Both the position numbers and the translations under genes were made by a program. Positions 7,854 to 17,920 of a DNA stretch of 64,000 bases are shown here, in pieces (the first letter of the stretch is position 1; the number at the start of each line of letters is the position of its first letter). The DNA comes from Rhizobium leguminosarum (GTDB lineage: Bacteria > Pseudomonadota > Alphaproteobacteria > Rhizobiales > Rhizobiaceae), in assembly GCF_001679785.1 (NCBI RefSeq), contig NZ_CP016286.1, forward strand, positions 3,900,001 to 3,964,000, in the 5' to 3' direction. The notes under the pieces were generated by a model. The model was not told where the DNA came from. It ran no database searches and saw nothing but the letters and a program-made list of their open reading frames with translations.

Positions 7854-7887
7854 GCAATTGGCGCGTCCGGCCGGACGCGCCAATTGC
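7854..7887. terminator. perfect 34-bp palindrome between convergent genes
   Basis: 17-bp arms with no spacer, lying between the small membrane gene (+) and phbB (-). It would form a stable hairpin in either transcript. TTT follows on the plus side, so it most likely serves as a bidirectional terminator. Confidence 0.7.
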
Positions 7888-7928
7888 TTTGACTCTGATC
7901 TCTACTGTCGACTCGAAGACAGAAATGC

Positions 7929-8654
7929 CTAGGCGAAGAACTGTCCGCCATTGGCCGTCAGCGTCGAACCGGTGATGAAGCCGGCATCGTCGGAGACGAG
8001 GAAGGTGACGCAACGCGCGATCTCTTCCGGTTCGCCGAGACGACCGACGGGGATCTGCGGAATGATGCGTTCGTTCAGCACCTTCTCCGGCACGGCAAGC
8101 ACCATTTCCGTTCCGATGTAACCGGGGCAAATGGCGTTGACGGTGATGTTCTTGTTCGCCCCTTCCTGGGCCAGCGCCTTGGTGAAGCCGAGATCGCCCG
8201 CCTTGGCCGCCGAATAGTTCACCTGGCCCATCTGGCCCTTCTGCCCGTTGATCGACGAGATATTGACGATACGGCCGAAGCTGCGGTCACGCATGCCGGT
8301 CCAGACCTGATGGGTCATGTTGAACAGGCCGGTGAGGTTGGTATTGATCACCTCGTGCCATTGCTGCTGCGTCATCTTGTGGAACATCGCGTCGCGGGTG
8401 ATGCCGGCATTGTTGACGAGGATTTCGACTGGGCCGATCTCGCTTTCGACCCGGGCAATTCCCTCGCCGCAGGCGAGGTAATCCGAAACATCCCATTTGA
8501 ACACCGGAACGCCGGTAACGTCGTGGAAGGCTTTGGCCTTCTCGTCGTTGCCGGCATAGCTGGCGGCGACCCTGTATCCGGCATTTTTCAGTGCCATGGA
8601 TATTGCCGCGCCGATGCCGCGTGTACCCCCGGTGACCAAAGCCACTCTGCTCAT
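7929..8654 (-). CDS. phbB: acetoacetyl-CoA reductase PhbB
   Basis: 241-residue short-chain dehydrogenase that reduces acetoacetyl-CoA to (R)-3-hydroxybutyryl-CoA with NADPH, the second step of polyhydroxybutyrate synthesis. The Rossmann motif is VTGGTRGIG at the N-terminus; NNAG, the Ser of NISSINGQKGQ and the YSAAK catalytic motif follow in order. The length equals the family's usual 241. GGGGAG lies six bases before the ATG at 8654. It is transcribed after phbA with a 70-bp gap, as an operon. Confidence 0.96.
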   Translation of the reverse strand: MSRVALVTGGTRGIGAAISMALKNAGYRVAASYAGNDEKAKAFHDVTGVPVFKWDVSDYLACGEGIARVESEIGPVEILVNNAGITRDAMFHKMTQQQWHEVINTNLTGLFNMTHQVWTGMRDRSFGRIVNISSINGQKGQMGQVNYSAAKAGDLGFTKALAQEGANKNITVNAICPGYIGTEMVLAVPEKVLNERIIPQIPVGRLGEPEEIARCVTFLVSDDAGFITGSTLTANGGQFFA

Positions 8655-8724
8655 GTTCCGCTCCCCTTTTGTTTTTCGCCCCGCCGCTTGGCGGATCTTC
8701 AATCAAACATGGATCGTATGCTAT

Positions 8725-9906
8725 TTAAAGTGCTTCAAAGCACATAGCCACACCCATGCCACCCCCGATGCAAAGCGTCGCGAGACCCTTCTTTGCGCCG
8801 CGGCGCTTCATTTCGAACAGCAGCGTGTTGAGAACGCGCGCACCCGAGGCGCCGATCGGATGGCCGATCGCGATCGCTCCGCCATTGACGTTGACGATCG
8901 ACGGATCCCATCCGAGATCTTTGGTGACGGCGCAGGCTTGCGCCGCGAAGGCCTCGTTGGCTTCGACGAGATCGAGATCGTTGACCGACCAGCCGGCCTT
9001 CTCGAGCGCCTTGCGCGAAGCCGGGATCGGTCCGGTGCCCATGATCTGCGGATCGACACCCGCCGTTGCCCAGGAAACGATGCGGGCGAGCGGCTGGATA
9101 CCGCGCCGGACCGCCTCCGCTTCGCTCATCAGCACGGCCGCAGCAGCACCGTCGTTGAGGCCGGACGCGTTCGCGGCCGTGACCGTGCCGTCCTTGTCGA
9201 AGGCCGGGCGCAGCTTCCCCATCGCTTCAATCGTCGCGCCGTGACGGATATATTCATCGGTATCGACCGTAACGTCGCCCTTACGTGTCTTGATGACGTA
9301 GGGGATGATCTCGTCGGTAAAACGGCCGGCCTTCTGCGCGGCCTCCGCCTTGTTCTGAGAGCTGACCGCGAACTGATCCTGGTCGTCGCGCGAAAGCTGC
9401 CACTGGCGCGCAATATTCTCGGCGGTGATGCCCATGTGGTAGCCATGGAAGGCGTCGGTCAAGCCGTCCTTGATCATCGTGTCGATCATCTTCATGTCGC
9501 CCATCTTGACGCCGCCGCGTAAGTGCGCGGCATGCGGCGCCATCGACATGGACTCCTGGCCGCCGGCAACGATGATCTTGGCATCGCCGGTGGCGATCTG
9601 CTGCATGCCGAGCGCGACCGCGCGCAGGCCCGAGCCACAGAGCTGGTTGACGCCCCAGGCCGTCGCTTCCTGCGGAATGCCGGCCTTCATCGCCGCTTGC
9701 CGAGCCGGGTTCTGGCCCTCGCCGGCGGCAAGCACCTGGCCGAGGATCACCTCATCCACCTCGCCGGCATCGACGCCGGCGCGCTCGAGCGCGCCCTTGA
9801 TGACGGCCGCCCCGAGCTCATGCGCGAGAACCGTCGCGAAAGCACCGTTGAAGGCGCCGACTGCTGTTCGCCCTGCGCTGGCGATGACGATGGATGGATT
9901 GCTCAT
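8725..9906 (-). CDS. phbA: acetyl-CoA acetyltransferase (beta-ketothiolase) PhbA
   Basis: 393-residue cytoplasmic thiolase condensing two acetyl-CoA to acetoacetyl-CoA, the first step of PHB synthesis. The nucleophilic Cys is in [11 protein letters not shown] near residue 88; NEAFAAQ, the His of [14 protein letters not shown] and the second Cys of CIGGGMGVA complete the active site. The start at 9906 has GAGGAG about eight bases upstream; a longer in-frame extension is not conserved. It is first gene of the phbAB operon and divergent from the PHB regulator phaR. Confidence 0.96.
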   Translation of the reverse strand: MSNPSIVIASAGRTAVGAFNGAFATVLAHELGAAVIKGALERAGVDAGEVDEVILGQVLAAGEGQNPARQAAMKAGIPQEATAWGVNQLCGSGLRAVALGMQQIATGDAKIIVAGGQESMSMAPHAAHLRGGVKMGDMKMIDTMIKDGLTDAFHGYHMGITAENIARQWQLSRDDQDQFAVSSQNKAEAAQKAGRFTDEIIPYVIKTRKGDVTVDTDEYIRHGATIEAMGKLRPAFDKDGTVTAANASGLNDGAAAAVLMSEAEAVRRGIQPLARIVSWATAGVDPQIMGTGPIPASRKALEKAGWSVNDLDLVEANEAFAAQACAVTKDLGWDPSIVNVNGGAIAIGHPIGASGARVLNTLLFEMKRRGAKKGLATLCIGGGMGVAMCFEAL

Positions 9907-10145
9907 GGGGACGCTCCTCGTTTTCGTCTCACTTACATAATTGGAAACTGGCAAAGCTTGGAGCACAAGTCAAACGCGAAGACCGGCTGCGGCCATTTTT
10001 CGGCAGCAGCCCGCCGGAGCCCGATTCATCTGCTCCGTGAAAGGTTTGCCGCATCGCACAAAGAGATTGTCACCGGCCTTCTTTTGCGTTTACAGTCTCA
10101 AATGGAGGAATATCCATAAATCAGACGGGGGTTCAGGAGACTGAT

Positions 10146-10718
10146 ATGGCGAAGCATGAGGGTCAGATCGTTATCAAGAAATACGCCAATCGACGCCTAT
10201 ACAACACGGGCACCAGCACCTACGTGACGCTGGAAGACCTGGCGGAGATGGTGAAGAAGGGCGAAGAATTTACCGTCCAGGATGCAAAAAGCGGAGATGA
10301 CATCACCCATTCGGTGCTGACCCAGATCATCTTCGAACAGGAATCGAAGACCGGCAATACGTTGCTCCCGATCTCCTTCCTGCGCCAGCTCATCACCTAT
10401 TACGGCGACCAGATGCAGATGGTCGTGCCGAGCTTTCTCGAACATTCGATGCGCTCCTTTACCGAACAGCAGGCTCAGATGCGCGAGCAGGTGAACCGCG
10501 CCTTCGGCGAAACGCCGCTCGGCAAGAACCTGCAGTTGCCGATGCAGATGGTCGAGGACCATGTTCGCCGTAACACCGAGCTGTTTCAGCAGGCGATGCA
10601 GATGTTCTCGCCCTTCATGACGCCGCCCGCCAAGGAAAGCCGCAAGGCCGAGGCCAAGGATATCGACGAGCTGAAGGAACAGCTCCGCGCCCTTCAGAAC
10701 AAGCTCGACAACCTATAA
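10146..10718 (+). CDS. phaR: polyhydroxyalkanoate synthesis repressor PhaR
   Basis: 190-residue regulator (also called AniA in rhizobia) that senses PHB and controls phasin and carbon-flux genes. The N-terminal PHB_acc_N domain (IVIKKYANRRLYNTGTSTYV, LEDLAEMVKKGEEFTVQDAK) is the DNA-binding part; the PHB_acc repeat follows (ILFEQE-type segment, FLRQLITYYGDQMQ). A Gln/Met-rich helix and a C-terminal coiled coil ending LRALQNKLDNL come last. AGGAG is eight bases before the ATG. It is divergent from phbAB. Confidence 0.95.
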   Translation: MAKHEGQIVIKKYANRRLYNTGTSTYVTLEDLAEMVKKGEEFTVQDAKSGDDITHSVLTQIIFEQESKTGNTLLPISFLRQLITYYGDQMQMVVPSFLEHSMRSFTEQQAQMREQVNRAFGETPLGKNLQLPMQMVEDHVRRNTELFQQAMQMFSPFMTPPAKESRKAEAKDIDELKEQLRALQNKLDNL

Positions 10719-11120
10719 TCCGATCGAGACATCCCGCCCGGCGCTCCGGATCGACACGGCAAAACCGCCGATGACATCGATCAGAGCGATCGTCATCAAA
10801 ATGAAGAAGACCTGTGTCGCAGCATCCCGGACGAGCAGAAACTCGACCAGGAAGGCGATGAACACCAGCATCGACAGCATGTGGTTGACGAGATTGCCGG
10901 GACCGGTTCTGGTCGCCTTGAGGATTTCGAAGAACAGCACGACAAGGGCGATGACGATGAAAAGATCGCCGAGCGCCATGCTCCAGATCGCGCCCGAGAT
11001 CATCGACAGCACGATGATATCATGTTGCAGTGCCGGAATTCCGCCATCGCCCATCAGGCCCAGCATCGCAAGATTGTAAAGAATAAACGGGATAATCATT
11101 AGGGGCATGGCGGCTATCAT
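10713..11120 (-). CDS. four-helix membrane protein of unknown function
   Basis: 135-residue hydrophobic protein with about four membrane segments (MIIPFILYNLAMLGLM, IIVLSMISGAIWSMALG, LFIVIALVVLFFEIL, HMLSMLVFIAFLVEFLL / FFILMTIALIDVIGGFA). The ATG at 11120 has GGGAG seven bases upstream and is preferred over a TTG six bases earlier. Its stop overlaps the end of phaR by six bases on the opposite strand. It is conserved next to phaR in rhizobia as far as I recall, but no function is known. Confidence 0.75.
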   Translation of the reverse strand: MIAAMPLMIIPFILYNLAMLGLMGDGGIPALQHDIIVLSMISGAIWSMALGDLFIVIALVVLFFEILKATRTGPGNLVNHMLSMLVFIAFLVEFLLVRDAATQVFFILMTIALIDVIGGFAVSIRSAGRDVSIGL

Positions 11121-11208
11121 CGGCAATCTCCCAGCGCATCATGGAAGAATACTGCCGCAAACCCTTGCCCCACCGCAAGTCATTGCAAATATTATATTGT
11201 CGAAATGC

Positions 11209-11233
11209 AAAAGGCCGGCATGACGCCGGCCTT
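11209..11233 (-). terminator. terminator of rpmF
   Basis: Stem AAGGCCGGC / GCCGGCCTT with an ATGAC-type loop, followed by TTTT on the minus strand, 33 bp beyond the rpmF stop. Confidence 0.8.
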
Positions 11234-11265
11234 GAAACTTCGATCGGACAAGCCGAATCGGGAAA

Positions 11266-11451
11266 TTACGCGCTTTCCTTCGGCGTCAGAACCTGGCGGC
11301 CGCGATACATACCGGTCTTCAGGTCGATATGATGCGGGCGGCGCAGTTCGCCGGAGTTCTTGTCTTCGACATAGGTCGGAGCCTTAAGGGCGTCTGCCGA
11401 ACGGCGCATACCGCGCTTGGACGGGCTTGTTTTTCTCTTCGGTACAGCCAT
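11266..11451 (-). CDS. rpmF: 50S ribosomal protein L32
   Basis: 61-residue L32, starting [20 protein letters not shown] as in other alphaproteobacteria, with the C-terminal [20 protein letters not shown]. It lacks the zinc-binding Cys residues of some L32 forms, which is normal in this class. AGAAGAG precedes the ATG. It is a single gene with its own terminator. Confidence 0.97.
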
Positions 11452-11605
11452 TTCTCTTCTCCACTTGCGGGCAAAACATTCCCACGGCCACACCGGCGGC
11501 CGAAACGGACATGTCGCGATTTCGGAATTTGGCGCGCTTATACATGCAAGGGGTGACCTTGACCAGTCCCCATGCGTATTTTTTGCAAAGCCGATGATTC
11601 CAGGC

Positions 11606-12253
11606 TCAGACTTCGTCTTCCGGCACGATCCAAGGCTCGGCGCGGGCCGCCTCTTCCCATTTCCGCCAGGCCGGATGCGCCTTCATGGTCTCCATATAGG
11701 CCAGCGTATCGTTTCGGCTGACGAGGTCATAAATGTCGAACCGGTTGACGACAGGCGCAAACATCGCATCCGCCCCGCTGAACGCGCCAAACAGAAACGG
11801 TCCGCCGGATTGCTGCAGTAGGTTGCGCCAGATCGTCTCGATGCGGCTGATATCGGCGTCGACGCCATCCGGCAACGCGATCCTGCCCTTCGGCCGGCGA
11901 ATATTCATCGGGCAGGCACTGCGCAGCGCCCGAAAGCTCGACAGCATTTCCATCGAAACCGAACGGGCGAGCGCCCGCTTAGCGCGATCCCTCGGCAGAA
12001 GGCCGGCGTCCGGATAAAGCTCGGCGACATATTCGATGATCGCCAGCGATTCCCAGACCTTCAATGCGCCGTGCTGCAGCAACGGCACACGCCCGGTGGG
12101 TGAGATGGCCTTGATGTTGGGATTGCCACCCGCATAGTCGAAGGGGATGAGGACTTCCTCGAAATCGACACCGGCGCCCGTCAGCGCCATCCACGGCCGG
12201 AACGACCAGGAGGAATAATTCTTGTTGGCGATGTAGAGCGTCGGTCTGTCCAT
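11606..12253 (-). CDS. glutathione S-transferase family protein
   Basis: 215 residues: an N-terminal thioredoxin-fold domain ([20 protein letters not shown]; the SPTGRVPLL cis-Pro segment; [14 protein letters not shown]) and an all-helical C-terminal domain. The Ser pair after NKNY suggests a Ser-type catalytic residue. The substrate cannot be inferred. GGGAGAGG precedes the ATG. It appears monocistronic. Confidence 0.88.
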
Positions 12254-12382
12254 GGGCCTCTCCCGTTCAGGCTTCGAAATCGAAGATCAGCAATTCGTGA
12301 AGATGGTTCATGTCCTTGAGCACGCAGAATACCGGCGGGGCAAGCTCGAAAACAGGGCGCCTCGATGACGCTTGCCGCTTCT

Positions 12383-12430
12383 CATGATGCCGAAAACTGT
12401 GAGCGGTTTTCGGGCATCATCATGCTCTAA
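12383..12430. repeat. rhizobial intergenic palindromic repeat
   Basis: Imperfect inverted repeat with ATGATGCCGAAAA on one side and TTTTCGGGCATCAT on the other around GTGAGCGG. A near-identical copy is at 21727-21773. This matches the short palindromic repeat class abundant in Rhizobium genomes. It lies just after the mtgA stop. Confidence 0.75.
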
Positions 12431-12445
12431 TGACAAGTTCTGGTC

Positions 12446-13147
12446 TCAATCGTAGATGCACTTGATGTAATCGCCCGAACCTTGCGCACGCCTCTCGATC
12501 AAGCCGGCGAGCCGGCGAAGGCCTCGTCCGGGCTTGCCGGCATTGCGGTCGATCGGGTTCGGCAGCGAGACGGCAAGCAGCGATGCCTGGCGCCGCGTCA
12601 GCTTCGAGGCCGGCACCTTGAAATGGTGTTGGGCCGCCGCCTCGATGCCGTAAATACCGGGACCCCATTCGGCGATATTGAGATAGATTTCCATCAACCG
12701 CCGTTTCGACAGAACGAAATCCGTGGTCACCGCGAGCGGAAGTTCCAGCGCCTTGCGTACGAAGGAGCGGCCGTTCCAAAGGAAGAGGTTTTTCGCCGTC
12801 TGCATCGGGATCGTACTGCCGCCACGCGTCGCCTGACCTTTCAGCGTATCCTCGACCAGCATGCGCATTTCCGCCCAGTCGACACCGCCGTGAAAGCAAT
12901 ATTGCCCATCCTCCGACATCATCACCGACTGCACCACAACAGGGGCGATCTTATCAAGCGACACCCATTGCCTGTCGTAGCCACGCAGCAGCACGAGATC
13001 GCGCAGCATCAGTGTCGAGACGGGGTGAATGAAGGGCAGCAGATAGAAAAAGATCAGCGCATAGGGAAGGATCAGCACGATCAGCACGGCAAGAACAACG
13101 CGTTTCAACACACGCCTGTCTTCGAACCATCGCCGACGAGCCGGCAT
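12446..13147 (-). CDS. mtgA: monofunctional biosynthetic peptidoglycan transglycosylase MtgA
   Basis: 233-residue GT51 enzyme that polymerises lipid II into glycan strands at the periplasmic face. One N-terminal membrane anchor ([20 protein letters not shown]) is followed by the GT51 core: [14 protein letters not shown] with the catalytic Glu, [17 protein letters not shown], and [22 protein letters not shown]. The ATG at 13147 has GAGAGGA upstream; a TTG 36 bases earlier is possible but has a poor site. Confidence 0.95.
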   Translation of the reverse strand: MPARRRWFEDRRVLKRVVLAVLIVLILPYALIFFYLLPFIHPVSTLMLRDLVLLRGYDRQWVSLDKIAPVVVQSVMMSEDGQYCFHGGVDWAEMRMLVEDTLKGQATRGGSTIPMQTAKNLFLWNGRSFVRKALELPLAVTTDFVLSKRRLMEIYLNIAEWGPGIYGIEAAAQHHFKVPASKLTRRQASLLAVSLPNPIDRNAGKPGRGLRRLAGLIERRAQGSGDYIKCIYD

Positions 13148-13318
13148 GTCGACGCTGTCCTCTCTCTCCGGCGCTATATCCAATGTTCCCAGTCCGATTT
13201 CGCTCCTGTCGTTCTCATAACGCCTGTGCGGAGCTTATGCCAGAGTGCGCGGCGAATCTTGCTGCCGCCATCGACAATTCCGTTGCAAGCCCGGGGGCGC
13301 TCATGCCAAACAGCGCCC

Positions 13319-14233
13319 ATGGACGCGAACCGGGACACTTTCGAGACGAGGCTGAAGAACAACGCCCGCGACATCGAGGCGCTGCTCGACGCATTGCTTT
13401 CACCGAGTGCCCTTTCCGATGAAATCGCCAGGCCCGAGACGCTGCGCGATGCCATGCATTATGCTGTGCTGAACGGCGGCAAGCGGCTGCGCCCGTTTCT
13501 CGTCGTCGAAAGTGCAGCCCTTCTCGGCGGCGACGCCGAGGCGGCACTTCGTGTCGGCGCCGCCCTCGAATGCGTCCACTGCTATTCCCTCGTGCATGAC
13601 GACCTGCCGGCCATGGACGATGACGACCTGCGCCGCGGCAAACCGACGGTACACATCAAGTTCGACGAAGCGACGGCGATCCTCGCCGGCGACAGCCTGC
13701 TGACCTATGCCTTCGACATCATCGCCGCGCCGGAAACGACCCTTGCCGATACGAGCAAGGCATCGCTGGTGCTGGCCCTTGCCCGTGCAGCCGGTCTCGG
13801 CGGCATGGCCGGCGGCCAGGCGCTTGATCTCGCGGCGGAAAAGCAGGCGCCCGACGAGGCCGGCATCATCCGCCTGCAGGCGATGAAAACGGGCGCGCTG
13901 ATCCGCTTCGCCTGCGAAGCCGGCGCCGTCATCGCGGCAAGCCCGCCGGAAGATCGCCGCCGCCTGCGCGCCTTCGGCGAAAAGATCGGTCTTGCTTTCC
14001 AGCTTGCCGACGACATTCTCGACCTGACCTCGGATGCGGCGACCATGGGCAAGGCGACCGGCAAGGATGCAGCCCGCGGCAAGGGAACACTTGTGGCCCT
14101 GCGCGGCATGGAATGGGCCGAAGCCCAGCTCCGCGAGCATGTCCGCGATGCAAAAGCGCTGCTTGCCCCCTACGGCGCCCGTGCCTCGATCCTCACTTCT
14201 GCAGCGCATTTCATCGCCGACCGGAAGAGCTGA
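13319..14233 (+). CDS. ispA: polyprenyl (farnesyl/geranyl) diphosphate synthase IspA
   Basis: 304-residue trans-prenyltransferase that joins isopentenyl diphosphate to allylic diphosphates for quinones, lipid carriers and hopanoids. GGKRLRP is near residue 50; the first Asp-rich motif is DDLPAMDDDD and the second is DDILD; GGQALDL lies between. The start is the ATG at 13319, with no strong ribosome site. The gene converges on hisC with only nine bases between stops. The neighbouring ispG makes precursors for the same pathway. Confidence 0.92.
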   Translation: MDANRDTFETRLKNNARDIEALLDALLSPSALSDEIARPETLRDAMHYAVLNGGKRLRPFLVVESAALLGGDAEAALRVGAALECVHCYSLVHDDLPAMDDDDLRRGKPTVHIKFDEATAILAGDSLLTYAFDIIAAPETTLADTSKASLVLALARAAGLGGMAGGQALDLAAEKQAPDEAGIIRLQAMKTGALIRFACEAGAVIAASPPEDRRRLRAFGEKIGLAFQLADDILDLTSDAATMGKATGKDAARGKGTLVALRGMEWAEAQLREHVRDAKALLAPYGARASILTSAAHFIADRKS

Positions 14234-14242
14234 AGCGACAGG

Positions 14243-15304
14243 TCAGGCCGCCAGTATCTCCTTGAGAGCGGAGACCAGACGGGCACACTCTTCATCCGTG
14301 CCGATGCTGATCCGCAGGAAGTCCGAAATACGCGGCTTGGCAAAATGCCGGACGAGAATGCCGCGCTCCCGCAGGGCGGCTTGAAGCGCTGCTCCCGAAC
14401 GGCTTTCGTGCCTCGCGAAAACGAAATTCGCCTGGGACGGCAGCACGTCGAAATCAAGCGCTTCGAGTTCCCCAACAAGGCTTTCCCGGCTGGCGATGAT
14501 GTTCCTCCGGCCTGTCTCGAACCACGCCTCGTCCTTGATCGCCGCCGTCGCGGCAAGCTGCGCCAGACGATCGAGTGGATAGGAATTGAAACTGTCCTTG
14601 ACCCGCTCCAGCGCCTCGATCAGCGGCCGCTGCCCCAGCGCGAAGCCGATGCGCAGACCGGCAAGCGAACGGGACTTCGACAGGGTCTGGATCACCAACA
14701 GGTTGGGATAGGTTGAAACGAGCCCGGTGGCGCTCTCGCCGCCGAAATCGATATAGGCCTCGTCGATGACGACGACCGCATCCGCGTGGGCGGCAAGAAG
14801 TGCTTCGATACCGGTGAGCGGCAGGCCGATGCCGGTCGGCGCATTCGGATTGGGGATGATGATCGCGCCGCAGGGCCTGTCGTAATCGGCCAGCCGGATC
14901 CGGAACCCATCGTCAACAGGCACCTCGATCGCTTCGACACCGTATAGCAGGCTATAGGTCGAATAGAAGGCGTAGGTCACATCGGGATAGAGAAGCGGCC
15001 GCTCATGTTTCAGCAGCGCCTGGAACGCATGCGCGAGAACTTCGTCGGAGCCATTGCCGACGAATACTTCCTCCGCCCTCAGGCCGAAACGAGCCGCGAT
15101 CGTCTCGCGCAATTCCGTGGCAGTGGGATCGGGATAGAGCCGCAGACGATTGTCCGCCGCCTCCCGGATCGCCGTGAGCGCCTTCGGAGACGGCCCGTAA
15201 GGATTTTCGTTGGTATTGAGCTTGACCATGTTCGCGATACGGGGCTGCTCGCCCGCGACATAGGGCCGAAGCTTGCTAACGATTGGCGACCAGTACTGGC
15301 TCAT
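14243..15304 (-). CDS. hisC: histidinol-phosphate aminotransferase HisC
   Basis: 353-residue PLP-dependent class I/II aminotransferase, converting imidazole-acetol phosphate and glutamate to histidinol phosphate. [13 protein letters not shown] at the N-terminus, [16 protein letters not shown] and [18 protein letters not shown] (PLP-binding Lys in SKS) are all present. The ATG at 15304 starts 16 bases after the ispG stop, so the two form an operon. Other hisC-type paralogues act on aromatic amino acids, so substrate preference is not certain. Confidence 0.88.
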   Translation of the reverse strand: MSQYWSPIVSKLRPYVAGEQPRIANMVKLNTNENPYGPSPKALTAIREAADNRLRLYPDPTATELRETIAARFGLRAEEVFVGNGSDEVLAHAFQALLKHERPLLYPDVTYAFYSTYSLLYGVEAIEVPVDDGFRIRLADYDRPCGAIIIPNPNAPTGIGLPLTGIEALLAAHADAVVVIDEAYIDFGGESATGLVSTYPNLLVIQTLSKSRSLAGLRIGFALGQRPLIEALERVKDSFNSYPLDRLAQLAATAAIKDEAWFETGRRNIIASRESLVGELEALDFDVLPSQANFVFARHESRSGAALQAALRERGILVRHFAKPRISDFLRISIGTDEECARLVSALKEILAA

Positions 15305-15320
15305 CCGAAGTTGCGGGCGG

Positions 15321-16571
15321 TCATTCCGCCGCCGTCCGCTGGCCGAAACGCTTCTCGATATAGTCGACGACAAGCGCCTCGAAATCGGCGGCGATATTGG
15401 GACCGCGCAGCGTCAGCGCCTTCCTGCCGTCGATGAAGACGGGGGCGGCCGGCGTCTCGCCGGTGCCCGGAAGCGAAATGCCGATATCGGCATGTTTGCT
15501 TTCGCCCGGCCCATTGACGATGCAGCCCATGACGGCGACGTTCAGCGCCTCGACGCCGGGATATTTCTCGCGCCAGACCGGCATGTTTTTGCGGATGTCG
15601 TTCTGGATGTTCTGGGCAAGTTCCTGGAATACCGTCGACGTCGTGCGTCCGCAGCCCGGACAGGCCGCAACCACGGGAATGAACTGGCGGAAGCCCATGA
15701 CCTGCAGGATTTCCTGCGCCACCTGGACTTCACGCGTGCGGTCGCCGTTCGGCTCGGGCGTCAGCGACACGCGGATCGTATCGCCGATGCCGTGCTGCAG
15801 CACGAAGCCCATCGCCGCCGACGAGGCGACGATGCCCTTGGTGCCCATGCCGGCTTCGGTCAGGCCGAGATGCAGCGCATGATTGGAGCGTTCGGCGAGC
15901 ATGGAATTGACGGCGATCAGGTCCTGAACCTGGCTGACTTTGGCCGACAGGATGATGCGGTTGCGCGGCAGGCCGATCTCTTCGGCAAGGGCTGCCGACA
16001 GCAGCGCCGACTGCACGATCGCCTCGCGCGTTACCTGCCGGGCCGAAAGCGGCGACCCGGCTTCGGCGTTCCGGTCCATCAGCGCCGTCAGCAGATCCTG
16101 ATCGAGCGAGCCCCAGTTGACGCCGATGCGCACCGGCTTGTCATAGCGGATCGCCATCTCGATGATCTCGGCGAACTGCTTGTCCTTCTTGTCCTTGAAG
16201 CCGACATTGCCGGGGTTGATGCGGTATTTCGCCAGCGCTTCGGCACAATCCGGATGATCGGCAAGCAGCTTATGACCGATATAATGGAAGTCGCCGATCA
16301 AGGGCACGTCCATGCCGAGGCGCAGCAGCCGCTCGCGGATCTTCGGCACGGCGGCCGCACTCTCGTCGCGGTCGACGGTAATGCGCACCAGTTCCGAACC
16401 CGCCCGGTGGAGAGCGGCGACCTGCGCGACGGTGGAATCGATATCGGCCGTATCGGTGTTCGTCATGGACTGCACGACGACCGGCGCCCCGCCGCCGACG
16501 ATGACGCCGCCGACATCGACGGCAACGGAAGCGCGGCGCGGTTTCGGATCAAAATCGGCGGCTGACAACAT
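15321..16571 (-). CDS. ispG: 4-hydroxy-3-methylbut-2-enyl diphosphate synthase IspG (GcpE)
   Basis: 416-residue 4Fe-4S enzyme of the non-mevalonate isoprenoid pathway, converting MEcPP to HMBPP. The TIM-barrel half begins [17 protein letters not shown]; cluster ligands are in ACPGCGRTT and GCIVNGPGE. The ATG at 16571 is preferred over a GTG 15 bases upstream, because AGGGG abuts the GTG. It is first gene of an ispG-hisC pair. Confidence 0.95.
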   Translation of the reverse strand: MLSAADFDPKPRRASVAVDVGGVIVGGGAPVVVQSMTNTDTADIDSTVAQVAALHRAGSELVRITVDRDESAAAVPKIRERLLRLGMDVPLIGDFHYIGHKLLADHPDCAEALAKYRINPGNVGFKDKKDKQFAEIIEMAIRYDKPVRIGVNWGSLDQDLLTALMDRNAEAGSPLSARQVTREAIVQSALLSAALAEEIGLPRNRIILSAKVSQVQDLIAVNSMLAERSNHALHLGLTEAGMGTKGIVASSAAMGFVLQHGIGDTIRVSLTPEPNGDRTREVQVAQEILQVMGFRQFIPVVAACPGCGRTTSTVFQELAQNIQNDIRKNMPVWREKYPGVEALNVAVMGCIVNGPGESKHADIGISLPGTGETPAAPVFIDGRKALTLRGPNIAADFEALVVDYIEKRFGQRTAAE

Positions 16572-16667
16572 GGAGAGTTCTTGCACCCCTAAAAACAGTG
16601 CTTTTCAGGTGGATCAAGGCCGGCTGCTTGTCAACCGCCCCTGATATCACTTTTGTTGGGAGGTGGC

Positions 16668-17858
16668 TCAGTGACCGCCTCCGGAGGTCTCATCGGCATA
16701 ATGGGCCAGGTTGGACAGCAGCAGAACGACGATGAGCAGCACTGGCAGCGCCATGAAAACGACGGCAAAACCGATATGCTCGGCGACGAAGCCGATCAAC
16801 GATGGCGCAACCAGCATGCCGGAATAGCCCATGGTGGTGACCACCGAGATGCCGATGCCGGGCTTGAGTCCGGGAATATTGCCCGCCGCCGAGAAAGCGA
16901 TCGGCACCATGTTGGAAATGCCGATACCGCAAAACGCAAAGCCCAGGATGGCAAGCTCGGCATTGGGCGCCAGGCCAGCAAGCAGCATGCCGACAATGGC
17001 AAATAAAGTGCAGATGCGTAGCGTCTTGACGCCGCCCAGACGGTCGCGCACCAGGTCGCCGCCAAAGCGCATGATTGCCATAGTGGCCGAAAAGGCTGCG
17101 AAACCAAGACCGGAAAGCGCGACGGACGCATCCATTTCCTGCCGAAGATAGAGCGCGCCCCAGTCGAGAACAGCACCTTCCGGCACCATGCTGAACAGCG
17201 CCATCAATCCGAGCAGCCACGGCAGCGGCACCATCGGCAGCTTCGTCTTTTCCTTCTTGGTGTCGGGATGCGGCGGATCGGCAAGGATCATCGGCCAGGC
17301 GACGGCAAGGAAGATTGCCGCCAGCACCGTCGCCAGTTGCGCATGGCCGAGAATGCCGAGCTTGGCGATTACGATGCCGCCGAGACCGGAGCCGATCAGT
17401 CCGCCAAGGCTCCAGAAAGCGTGGCAGGACGACATGATGGCGCGGCGCATGGATTTCTCGACCGACACCGCATTGGCATTCATCGCCACATCCATTGCGC
17501 CGATGAAGCCGCCGAACAGGAAGAGCGAGATTGCCCCGGTGAGCACATTTGGCGCCAGCGTCAATGCCAGCAGCAACGGCAGCACGCAGACGGCCAGCAC
17601 TTGAACGACGACACGCGAGCCGTGTTTGGCGATCTGCGCACCGGCGATCGGCATCATGACCAGCGAGCCGACGCCGAAGACCAGGATCATCAGCCCAAGC
17701 TCGAACTTGGTCAGCGCCAGGCGCTCGGCAAAATCCGGGATCTTCGGCGCCCAGCAGCCGACGACAAAACCGTTCATAAGAAAGAGCAGGGAAACCGCCG
17801 CCCTGCTTCTGGTAATGAAGCCACTTCTGGCTCCCGGCGCACTCACATGACTATCCAT
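16668..17858 (-). CDS. major facilitator superfamily transporter
   Basis: 396 residues with about twelve hydrophobic segments and a short N-terminal cytoplasmic stretch. It resembles the YbjJ/fucose-permease-like MFS subgroup (FLMNGFVVGCWAPKIPDFAERL, GFIGAMDVAMNANAV, GISNMVPIAFSAAGN). The transported compound is unknown. GAGGAAGA is eight bases before the ATG. The DeoR-type regulator just upstream on the same strand may control it. Confidence 0.88.
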   Translation of the reverse strand: MDSHVSAPGARSGFITRSRAAVSLLFLMNGFVVGCWAPKIPDFAERLALTKFELGLMILVFGVGSLVMMPIAGAQIAKHGSRVVVQVLAVCVLPLLLALTLAPNVLTGAISLFLFGGFIGAMDVAMNANAVSVEKSMRRAIMSSCHAFWSLGGLIGSGLGGIVIAKLGILGHAQLATVLAAIFLAVAWPMILADPPHPDTKKEKTKLPMVPLPWLLGLMALFSMVPEGAVLDWGALYLRQEMDASVALSGLGFAAFSATMAIMRFGGDLVRDRLGGVKTLRICTLFAIVGMLLAGLAPNAELAILGFAFCGIGISNMVPIAFSAAGNIPGLKPGIGISVVTTMGYSGMLVAPSLIGFVAEHIGFAVVFMALPVLLIVVLLLSNLAHYADETSGGGH

Positions 17859-17920
17859 TTCCGGTCTTCCTCATTGCCGGGCTTGCTTGGCCCGGTTTCC
17901 CTAAACTCTATGATGGCGCC

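Noticed and set aside
12482..13318. Upstream extension of the ispA frame by 279 codons
   Set aside because: It runs antisense through mtgA and has no homology; ispA starts at 13319.
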